Source of the DNA: Undaria pinnatifida | Taxonomy: Eukaryota > Sar > Phaeophyceae > Laminariales > Alariaceae | Direction: 5' to 3' | Assembly: GCA_012845835.1 (NCBI GenBank) | Contig: JABAKD010000010.1 | Span: forward strand, 13,114,973-13,178,972 | DNA: 64,000 nt | Shown: positions 22,142 through 33,777 of the stretch, one piece after another | How positions within the stretch are numbered: the first letter of the stretch is position 1 | Layout of the letters: each line of letters starts with the position of its first letter | Notes under the pieces: generated by a model | What the model was told of the DNA's origin: nothing | The model's input: the letters and a program-made list of their open reading frames with translations, nothing else | Databases searched by the model: none | Made by a program: the position numbers and the translations under genes

Positions 22142-25100
22142 CTGCGGAGGAGGAGCGCGGGGGGGAGAAGGAGCGGGGGGAGGAGGAGGAGGAGGAAGGG
22201 GGGGGGGGGTGTACTCGATATTCATGCATGGCCGTAGTCGTATTTGACCATAGTGGTATGACCCTCGCATCCCTACAATGCCGGGACGGAGCATGTCGGG
22301 CTTTCGCCGACCAGGCAGACATTGCTTGCACCAAGCGCGACGCGCCGCGAGGAGTTCGGCGAGTCGCATGAGAGGTGAGCTGCATCCTATCAAGAACCAC
22401 TTGTGAGGCGGAGTTGCCTAAGGGTGACAGCTTCGACGAGTCAACTTAATTTCCGGTATGGCCACTTCCAGAGACAGCAATGGGAGTACTATGTAACCAG
22501 GAGGGAGTGGGGGGGGGGGGGGGGGGGGGCAAGGGCCACAGGAGGAGGAGCAGGAAAAATAATTAAAAGAAAACGATAAAAGGGACAACAAACAGCAGTA
22601 AAAAATAAAAACGCCAAGTCAAGAAAATAAAAACAGAAACCACCCCACAACGCGAGAGGAGAACGAGGAGGGAGAGTTTCGTCAATTTTTTGGGGATCAC
22701 GGGGGGCGTAGAAGACCCCCTCACGCAAGAAACCCGAGAAAAAAAAAAGGCGTTGTACCCTCCACCTGCCATACAGAGACATGGCTCAAGGGAAAGGGGG
22801 GGGGGGGGGGGGGTGAACTCATGTCGCCTTCAAGGCGGGGAGGGGGGGGTGGCGTACTCTTTTGTTGCTTGCCTTGTAGTCGTCTGACCATTGACCACGC
22901 ATCTCTTTCGAGACGGAGCGCGTAAGGCAGGGAGGGGGGGGGCGGTACTTTGTTCCATGCATAGTCGGAGTCTTAAGACCATAGACCCTCGCACGCATCC
23001 CTTCAATGGCGGGACGGAGCACATCGGGTATTCACCGAGCAGGCAGAAATCGCGTGCACGCGGAGCGCCGTGAGGTGTTTCGCGAGTGGCATGAAGGGTG
23101 GGATGGGGCGGGGTGGGAGGGGGGCGGGTGTACTCATATCGTCCATAAGGGGGGAGAGAGGGAGGGGGGCTCACCGAGGTCATCCTCGAGCTTCCATGTC
23201 CAGAACGACCACCCCATCTCCCTCTCATACATGGCAATCTGCCGCATGGCGAAGGAGCGGGTGTGGTCGGTCCACCAGTCCGCTTTTTCGCGCTCGGCCA
23301 GGTTGTTGCACTGCCCAAAGTCGGCAAACCTGAGGGCGCCGCGAGAAAAACAAGATACATGAAGAACAAAGTCGGGATCGCGGGATCGAGAGAGCCGCCG
23401 CCGCTGCCGAAGCGAGTGAGCGGCACACTACAGCGGTGCACAACCCCGATTTAAGAGCGCCCCGTGACAAGCCCAAGCAAGCGCTCTTACCTACCGGTAC
23501 AAATTTTGCTCTCATCTGTAGCGGAGAAATATACAGCTTTTAGTATATGCGGGACATGCCGATTTTGACTGCTCTTAACCCCTTTCAGAGCCCCTAAACC
23601 CCTCCCTAGACTAATTCCAAGTACTTTTGTCGAAAAAACGGGATTTCCGGTTGTAAAGGCGTTAAGTCCCGAATGCTTTTATCCTGGGCGCTCGTACATC
23701 TGGGTACCCGCCGCTGTAGCACCGGTACGCGTTACTGTTGAGGTATTAGTGGGGTATTAGTCCGTTTGACCAGTTGCGAAAAGTTAACCAATAGCTTACC
23801 CAAACTAAGCCTTATAACACTCTCCCCCCTTGAAACGGCGGGATAGCAGGTCGGCCTGATATACGAGCGGACCTGTCAATACATTCAAGCGGTTACATTT
23901 CCTGGGTATGCCGGGGAGAGTGTTTTTCAAGTTCGACATGGGGAAAATCTGAAAAGTTTATTATTGTGGATGGTGGGGATCGAACCCACGACCCAAAAAA
24001 ACCCATCATCCTGCCGACGACGCCATTTGTTGAGGTATTAGTGGGGTATTAGTCCGTTTGACCAGTTGCAAAAGGTTAACCAATAGCTTACCTAAACTAA
24101 GCCTTACAACAAGTAAGTGTGGTAAGGGCAGCACCTTTTTTTGACCAAACAAACAAAACACAGCACGTCCCGCAAAAACACCTTTTTTGGGAGGGGGGGA
24201 AAAATCAAAGGAAAAAAACGTTAAAGGTGGGGTGGTGAATCGATCGGAGGCCGATTCGATTTACCCAATTTTATCGGAGCGATATAAACTATCGGAATGT
24301 CGGAATCGGTGAAAAAAAAAAAAAAAAAAAAACGGGACGATGTGTATTACCAATTTTTGTTGTTGCCAGTGTCACATCGGTCGTGGCGTTTACTGGTCTA
24401 AAAAATGCTCCATTTCCCACGGATTGTGACGACAAGTGATGCCGAACGGTCAAAATCTCGTTGCGCTCGCCCGATATAGCGGCGATATATTGGCATCGGC
24501 ATCGCCAATATATCGGATATTGGTTGCGCCGAAAGCTGATGTTTGAAATATCGGTAAACATAGCCGATTCACAGCCCTGAACAATGTCCAACCAAATGAA
24601 TTGATCACAGCATCGGCCAGACCAGGCAATCATGCCGATGTATCGGATATCGGCGGCGCCGAAAACCGACGTTTAAATATCGGCAAACACAGCCGATTCA
24701 CAGCCCAAAGAAAAGGCCAAAGAAATGCCTTGGTTACATCATCGAGGCAATCGTACCCATATATCGGATATCGGCTGCCCAAAGAAACGATGTTTTTATA
24801 TATCGCTTAACACGGCCGATGCAAAGCCCTAAACAAATGTCCAAACAAATGACTTGATTACAGCATCGGCCAAAATGGGCAATCATATCCCGATATATCG
24901 GATATCGGCTGGGCCGAAAACCGATGTTTTAAAACAACATTCGGAGCGGATGGGGTAAGGATTATGTGTCCCGACTGCAACGCAGTGAGGGAGCGTGGGA
25001 CATGCTTGCAGCACCGACGATGTCACGTGCTGGCTGTTGCAAGCTCTTTCTGGACGGATTTGACTAGTAATAGGTCGCTCCCGTTGATGTTTAGGTCGGT

Positions 25101-28100
25101 ACACATGTTGGTTTATGACTGTGAACAAGTCTGATTTACTATATGGTATCTTGGTGTATGTGATGGCAGCATCTTCGGAGATGCGGGGGAACACATCGTA
25201 CATCAGACTTGTGCACAGGCATAAACCAACAATACAGGGGGGGTCCCCTCTACAGCGCCGGTTGAGTAGTACCGGTTTGAGTACTGGTACAAAACAAAAC
25301 CACTAGCGTGGCCGGATATATAAGGACCGTTGGGGTGATGTAAGGACCTCTGGAGTATTAATAAGGAGTATATTACAGATTACGGATATCCAAAATGGTT
25401 CTTATATTTGCGTCCGGAGTGGTAGTATAGCAGTAATGATCCCTAAATCGTGCCGATTGCCCGCTGCAGTGCCCGTTAAATCGCCTGGCACAGATGGGAA
25501 CAACCAGTAGTGGCAGTATGCGGAGTAGTGTCGGTTTCCGCTATAGTGCCGATATTTTTCCGGTAATCGGCACTCTAGCGGCGATCGGCACTACTGTACA
25601 CATGCGAAATATGATAAGTGCGTCCCTGGGTATTCCGTCAAATGGCAAAAGAGACAGCGCCCCGGATGATCAATGCGAAGAAGCCAACGATATTTGAGAC
25701 GGAACTCGAAAGCAATATTTTTCGTTGGTTGTATAGCACCATTCCCTGCCGGTATACGGGTATCACATAGTCACAGTAGTGACTGATCTAGTGGATGGGA
25801 TAGATGACACAGTGACAGCAGCCATTGTGACGGAATGGTCTAGTGAATACCAGCATATAAACAACACCTCACCCCGAGCTGGCGACATAAAGACAAGGGC
25901 AGCGGCTACTTCGGCTATGCCCAAGGGGGGGGGGTGGGCCTCTGTACCTTCTACCATTGTACATGTACATGACGACTTCGCCAGGACGTCCGGTCGGGCA
26001 CAGCGCGAAAACCCCCCAAAAAAACACGTTTTCCTACCAGTGCAAGCAGCTGCTGTACTGGTCAGTCGGTTTTTTTCATGTCTGGCAGCTCTCAATTTGA
26101 ATCAAACCACCTACAGCTACCCATGGCCAGCGCTCTCAGCTAACCGCCATCTACGAAGGGCCGCTACAGCAACTAGCAACTCACTATCGAATCCCGAAAC
26201 CAGTACGATACGTAGTACACCACCAGAGACTCCCAGAAAAATTAAAGCCAAAACAAAGGTAATCCAGTACTCACTTTGAATCGAGCCAGGGCATACAGTT
26301 GTCGATGGCAAGCGACCACTCGCCCACGAAGACTGGCAGGCAGGCGCAGGTCTGGTATCGGAGCATGGAGGTGTAGGAGCACGCCATTCGCTCGTGCACG
26401 TACATCTTCTGCCTGAAAATAAATAAATAAAAGGTCCGTTGGAGAAGTGTTACTAATAGTACGAAGCACTCAATAGCATATACATATCATCGCCGTTGGG
26501 GAGCTGTTAAAAATCAAGCAAGATACGTCGTAGCTGCTGGAATGAGTCATTCCAAAAAGAACGATGGCCAAAACCGGGTATACACGATTTTGGCCATAGC
26601 TCTTGAAACAACACCTTTACAGCCACGCTTTGCCTTTAGCCAACCCCCAATCTTGTTTGTAGCCTGACTCCGTTCGTTCCGTCCCCATGTCGCGAGTGTC
26701 CAACTCCTTACTTTTCTTAGTCTAATTCCAAGTGCTTCGTCTCCACATCGGGAGCGCAGTGCTAAAAAGGTTTAAAAGTATGTCCGCCGAGGCCGAGGCT
26801 GCGCATACAACGCACGGGATTCGTGACCAGGGGATAGGGGAGAGGAGAGGGGGGGGGGGGGTATACTCGATATTCATGCATGGCCGTATTCGTATCGCCA
26901 TAGGGTATGGGCCCTCGCATTCCTACTATGCCGGGACGGAGCACGTCGGGTTTTCACCAACCAGGCACACATTGCTTGCACCAATCACGAAGCGCCGTGG
27001 GTCTTCGGCGAGTCCGACGAACGGTGAGTTGTATCCTACTCCGAACCGCTTGTGGACTCCGGCATATTGTGCGTGCTTTCTTGCATATGGATGACAGCTT
27101 CAAATGACCCGGGGGGGGGGGGGGGGGGGGGAGAGAACGTGAAACGCCATGGGAAGAGTGAAACCCGTACGGAGAGCAATCCCATAACGGAACGGAAAGC
27201 AGAAAGAAAGGAGGGGAGGGAGAGGGATCCAGGAGACGAAGTGAAAAACGCATCGCGAGCACGTCTCCGGACGTAATCGCGGTGGAAGGGAAAGGAAGGG
27301 GGAAGGAGGGGGAGATGGAGGAAGGGGCAGACGCCCATCAGACGAACTTGATCATTACGAATCACATCGTCGTTTACTTCTAATCATAGCGTTTGGCGCG
27401 AACCTCCCACTTGCCTGTCGCTCTCCGCTGTGTCGGACGAAAGATCCGCCTGACATCATTGCATCACCGGACCAACATCGCGAAGGGAAAAAAAAAACGC
27501 GCCCATGACCACGGTGGCGAGAAAAAAAACGGAATACAACACGTGCGGGAGGGGATGGAAAGGGAATGGAGGAGGGTTAGCAAATAGAAGAACGGTCACG
27601 GGGGAGGAGGCGGAGGGAGAAGGGGGGGGGCGTGGAGGTTAGCACAAGGAAGAGCGGTGACAACGGCAACGATGGGCGGAGCGCTGCAGCTTTGACGCAA
27701 GGTACCGGGGGAAAGAGCCGAGGTCGAATTACTTATCTTCCCTGCTCTACGTATGACAGTTAATATGAGAGTTTATTTTCTTTTTTGGCTCATCCCAGCT
27801 ACGAATATCTTCGCGCATTTTTTCGATTTTCTTTCTCCCTCCCTACACGTAACTCAGATCTAGAGGGTCACTGAGCAGGCTCTTGTCCCCCCGTCCCCAC
27901 TACTATACATGCCTCCATTTTTATCCCGAGAAGACTTCAGCCCTTTCTTGCCTGGTCGAGCCCCATCGAATTGCGCCTACCCATGCTGCTTGGCGCTCTC
28001 AGCAGTTGATTCCTGTATTTTATTTTTGTTTTGCCATTAAACTCAAGAGTCTCACCCACGTGAGATTCGAACTCAAGAACCAACTCTAGTAGCATTCAAA

Positions 28101-31100
28101 GGTAACGAGTACACCACCGGGGCGATCGGTAGAGCATAGATGTCGCTATTTGTATCTCTCGCAGCATTATACTTGAAAATGCTGTTGTTAACTTGTGCGC
28201 GTTGGTTGGAGGATCGGAAGAATAGTAGATCTCGGTCGACGGTCGTAACACCTTCAGAACAATGCTCGGCAGCAACACTATGGACTTGCCGAAGGGCGAT
28301 AAAGGCAGGCAAAAAGGCACGCAGGAAGACAGACAAGAGGAGGCCTAACACTGCGAAAAAAGACGAGCATCGAGCATGGCGACGTGTCTGGTCCTCTACC
28401 CCGCTACTACCCAACCCGTTCCATGCGGCGGTGCTCGTCCGCCTTGCCCTACAGCAGAGGCGTCTCACCGGGTTGAAGCCGTGGTAGATGTGCGTGTCCT
28501 GCGGACGGATACAACAGCCGCACATGGTCGCGTGAAGCCGACATCCGTTGAGACCGACATCCGTTGGGGGGGGGGGAGTGGAGAGCGGAAGGGGGGGGGG
28601 GGGGGGGGGGGCAGACTGGTCAACGACATGCACCTACTCAGTTACGCTCAGGGGAACTAAGTACAGGAGAGCACGCACAAGGAAACTCGGAGAGGGGAAT
28701 AAACACAAAAACGTTGAAGGAGGGCGTGCGGACGGCGGGAGGGCATGGGAGGGGGGGGGGGGGGAGGGGCAGGCGGGGTAGGGTAGGGTCATGCTTCGCT
28801 TCGCAGAGACAACACTACTTCGCCGTCATTTTTTTAACCGGGGTTATTTTTCGCTTGCAGAGGCAGAGGGATGCCATTCCTTCAGAGATTCGTGAATGAC
28901 CCCCCCGCGTAACACATGCGGCGCGCGAGCAAAGCTACCCGCCCCCCCTGCCCCCTCCTCTCCCCCCTGATCCCTTCCCTTCCACGCCTCTTCGCGAGTT
29001 ATTATCCCCCTCACCATGACGATGTTCTCGAAAGGGAAGTTCTTGAGCAACGTTGCCCACATCGGCCCTCTGAAGGAGTCGTGCACGATGATGGGCATCG
29101 TGGGCCGAACCAGGCGCACTGCCTCGATGGAGGTCACGTAGAAGTCGCGCACCCGCCCAAGGTCCTGTACAGTTTGCATGCCAGTTTATTTTTCATGACA
29201 AGAAGCGTAACATCAGCCACCTGCAGTACGTAAAAGCCAACTAGCTGAGGGCGCCCTCGACTGCCAGACCTCACGCAGAAAAAATTCCACCAACGCTAAC
29301 TAACCGAACGGGTATGCTTTCTGCATCACCCGCAAATCAAAAACGCCATGAAATTTTTCGATAGGGTTGCGCGTTTTGCTGCTTCTTTCTTTTTTCAGAG
29401 TCAGTCAAGTGTTTGGATGGAACACGGCGAAGTGAAGAGTGTTGTGCTCACGTACCCAGTGAAGAGACACACATGTAACCGTATTTTGTAGGGGGGGGGG
29501 GGTCCACAAAAAACAATACGGATGTTTCTATGTCGATGATTCCTATTCTGTGGCGCCTTATATCTGACACTTGTTCCACGAGCTCCCACGCGGGGCGACG
29601 ACATAATCTATACATTTCCTTTTCTCTGCCTGTACATCACGAGTGCCCTTCTGTGAACCTTCTCCTACTCGGACATCTAGCAGTGGATGCATTCGACAAA
29701 GTGCGTCTCAAGCGAAGAGTCCCGGAAAAAGGATGAGCTACCTCTATCGGTTCCCCCGCCTCTTACCAGATGAGCCCACGGCTCGTTGAGCAGCTCGAGC
29801 GCCATCACGTTGTCCAGGTCAAACGAGTCTTCGATGTGGTTGATGTACTCGGCCATGGCGGCGAGGGTACGGACGGTTTTGCCGTAGTTCTCGGGGTCGT
29901 ACATCCACGTCTCGCCCCACACCTGTGTGCACGAGCGACGGTCACAAGAGCAGTGGCAGTTGTTCGTTGTTGTTAAGAACACCTCAGGGGGCGGGGGAGG
30001 GGGGGGGCGAGGGGGGGGGGGGGGGGGGGTGTAGAGTAATACACGTGACCGAAGAATAGAGCGTTTGATGCATATAAGGCCAAAATAAAACAAAGAAAAT
30101 CAGCAAAGTCGCAACAATAATGCATCGCACCCCCCCCCAACACGTGGCAGCTGTTGGTTGTTGTTCTTGTTGCTGCTGTTGTGGTTGTTAAGAATACCTC
30201 AGGAAGGGGGGGGGGGGGGGGGGGGGGGGGGGTTAGAGTGATACACGTGACCGAAGAATAGAGCGTTTGATGCATAAAAGGCCAAAATAAAACAAAGAAA
30301 ATCAGCAAAGTCGCAACAATAATGCATCGCACCCCCCCCCAACACGTGGCAGCTGTTGGTTGTTGTTCTTGTTGCTGCTGTTGTGGTTGTTAAGAATACC
30401 TCAGGGGGCGGGGGAGGGGGGGGGGGGGGAGGTAGAGTGATACACGTGACCGCAGAATAGAGCGTTTGATACATGAAAGGCCAAAATAAAACGAAGAAAA
30501 TCGGCAAAGAGGCAACAATAATGCATCGCACCCCCCCCCCAACTCGACCCCAAATAAACGCCCCGTACCTTCCTTGGTCGAAAGCACGCATGGTTAATCA
30601 TATGTTGAGCACCAGCGCTAGACACGGAGTTCTAGTGATAAGCAATTACTGCAGCACCTAGAGCAGTGGCTGAGTATATCCATGTACAGTGGTATACCCG
30701 TTGGACAGGTCATTTCGGTGGTCTTATCTCCACATTTGGGGTTATCCCACGTTAAGACCAATTTGCTCTCAAGTCTGGGATAAGACCAAAAACGGTCTTA
30801 AATCGGGGTAAAGACGGCATGCTTTGAGACCCATACCACACACAATTCGATGCTTGCTTGGTGTTTGGGTGCAGTCACAGGCCTACTGTAGGAACAGGTG
30901 GACAAGGTATTGCTGCAGCCGCAGAGGCCGCAGCTAGGGGTATCTCTGCACAGAAGCTGGGCAGCGGGCTCGTGCGCTCATTTTCCTGCGCTCATTTTTT
31001 GGACTGTCGTGTCCCTCCTAGGGTCTTGTACGTAGGTGTAGAAGAGTTTTTTTTTTTTTATTCCCCGAGTTCAGACCAGGTTTGAGGGGCAGGAGGCAAA

Positions 31101-32535
31101 CCAGTGTTTATCCAGGTTAAAAATCGGGACAAAGCCGATTTACCCTGGGTCTTATCTTCCCGAGCCCCCTCAAACCGGGTGGTCTTACAGTGGGTGTACC
31201 ACCGAAACACAACGCTAACCCCGTGTTTGTTTTCTCATTGCACGCACGAAGTATGCCCACGCCTTCCGTCCCGCGTTTCTCACCAGCTCGTTGGGGTCGG
31301 GGCTGGTGACGCCGCTGTTGTCTAGACCGTTCTGAGAACCGGGCGCGCCGTGCAGGTCCAGGATCACGTAGAGCCCGGCGTCCCTGGCGAGATCGGTGAA
31401 GCGAAGCACAAGCGTAATCGCGGCGTAAGGAGAGATACGCCACGCGAGCGAGGAGTTTTTGTGGGTGATGAGGCATGTTCTCGTCCGGGGCCGAGGAAGG
31501 GAGGTCGGGGGGGGGGGGGGCAGAGGTGCAAACGAAAAACACCACAGTAGGGTTCCCCCAGCAATGCGGCGGTGGTGTGCCAGAGCAACATAATCGCCTT
31601 ATCGGGGGAAGCCGCCTTATTCGTTCCCAGTCATGCGTCCAAATTCCCCAGTCGAGCCAGGCGATTTTTGGCCGCCTTATACGGGGGGATCGCCTGCACT
31701 CACACCGCCGTGTTGGGGGGAATCCTTCTGTCCTGTACCAGGTGTCACAATAGTCTACCACACGAGGGGCATCAAGAATAGAGGTGTGTGGTCCTACAGC
31801 AGTTCGCTCAACGCTGTTGCTGTTACTCTGCATTCAAGTTCAGGCAGTTTTGCTCCTCCAAAAAAGTGGGAGCCTCAATCCTCAGGGGGTTCTCGCCCTT
31901 TAATTGCGGCGAAAAACAAAAATCTCGAGCTTGTCCCCAAACCCCTTCCTATACTATTTTCCAAGTAAGTTTGCCCCCAAAAGAGGGTTTCAGTTTGTGT
32001 AGGGGTTTATAGCCCAACATCGTCGCAATGTCATTTTTTAATTTTTGGCAGTATTTTGAATATTTCGCTTTTTTTACCCCTAGGCCATGGATTGGATTCG
32101 GTCATGCCGGGTTTGCACTTTCAGCTTATTTGACCTTTGAGTCGTTCTACGGTAGCCCCCCCTCAAGTTTTTTTTAAACGAAATCGCCGGTTTTGAAACC
32201 AGCTCCCGGACGTGTCTCCCGAAATACGGTGCTCCTTCGACACCCCGACGTCATCGTTCGACAGTCCCGTGCAAACAGTAAAATTTATGAAAACATATTT
32301 CTCGTCGCGACATCGTTCCTCTTGTCGAGCAGCCATGAAACGTCCGTTGAAGAAAATCGCAGGTACGAGGAGGGGACTGATTCTACGATAGCCACCCCCC
32401 CCCCAAAAAAAAAAACAGCGGTTTTCTTCTTTTTCCTTTAACGAACGTCTTATGGCTGCTCGACACGAGGAATGATGCTACGTATGAAGAAAATATCTCC
32501 CCATGTATTTCCTTGGTTGCAAAGGACTATAAGAA

Positions 32536-32566
<31 letters not shown>

Positions 32567-33746
32567 CGCACACTTTTACTTTCCAGCTTCTGGACAAGCC
32601 GTGGTCACAGGTGTCATCCCTTCTCCTCCCCGGTTCTTGCCTTCAATTTTTATCGCGCATAGGGTTCAGCAATCCCACTGCTCGTCGATTTTTCATCGAG
32701 TGTTGCTAACTCACGCTCTCGCGCTTTCCGCAAGTCAATTTGTGCACAACAAAAAGTCCCAACGAATTTATACGAGTATGCACTCGGCGGGGCTCAAACT
32801 CACGAAACTGACCTGTACCAGGCCCGAGGATAACCTGATACGCCAACGGGGCGACCGGCTCAACTATCGAACGATGGCGTCGACATGGTAAGGGCTACCG
32901 TATTTTAGGAGATACGGCCGGGAGTTGGCTTCAAAGCCGGCGATTTCGTTAAAGAGACGTTGGGGGGGGCTACCGTGAAACGACTAGGGTGTGTGTGTGT
33001 GCTCAGTTTGTGCATGGCCGTAGTCGTGTGACCATAGACCCTCGCATCCCTACTATGCCGGGACGGAGCACGTCGGGTTTTCACCAAGCAGGCAGACGGT
33101 ATGAGGGGGGGGGGGGGGGGGGGGGGCGTGCTCATTTGATGCTTGCCTTAGCCGTTCGGCCTTTGACCACGCATTCCTTTCGAGACGGAGCACCGTTCCT
33201 ACTCCTAATAGAGACACCTCCAACATTTTAGGCGTACGTGGAGGGGGGGGGGGGGGGGGGGGGGTATCGTAGAATCAGTCATTGACCCCCCCCCCCCCTT
33301 CAAAAAGAAAGAAGAAAAAAACAACACGTGAGTTGAAAAACGATGATGCACCCTTACCTCCTTTATATGTCCCAGCAATTCTAAATTATATCCTGTTTAC
33401 GACTATCAATACACCCATCGTTTTGGAGGGGAAAAAAAAAGTGGGAGATCGTGAAGGGACCAAGGCTATGGTACCATAAGGGTCACTCCCGCGAGTGACT
33501 ACCCTGTAACTTTGGCGGTCGTAAGCTTCCGCGCTGTTTTGATTTTTGGCGGTGTGAATCCCCGTTTTGGAACGGTTAGCTACGCTGCGTGAAACTAACC
33601 GCCTGTAGTGTATTTTGCGTCAGTGAGGTGTACAGAGTCACTCGTGCGAGTGGCTCAAACCTTGCAGTGAAAACACGGGGTGCTCTTCCTACGGTAGCCT
33701 TGGTGAGAGGTTAGTTTTGCAAAAGCGGGAAGAAGGTTTTAACCCG

Positions 33747-33777
<31 letters not shown>

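Larger units (their letters stand above)
22142..23174 (-). other. GH5 intron 12, made of repeats
   Basis: It holds two RPT-A copies and one RPT-B copy separated by poly-G tracts, all in the gene's sense orientation. About 22410-22850 is A-rich or G-tract sequence with no gene. Confidence 0.7.

Noticed and set aside
29950-30545. Array of about 200-bp units considered as an LTR pair
   Set aside because: There are nearly three head-to-tail units with G-tract junctions and no TG..CA ends or target duplication, so it is a minisatellite.
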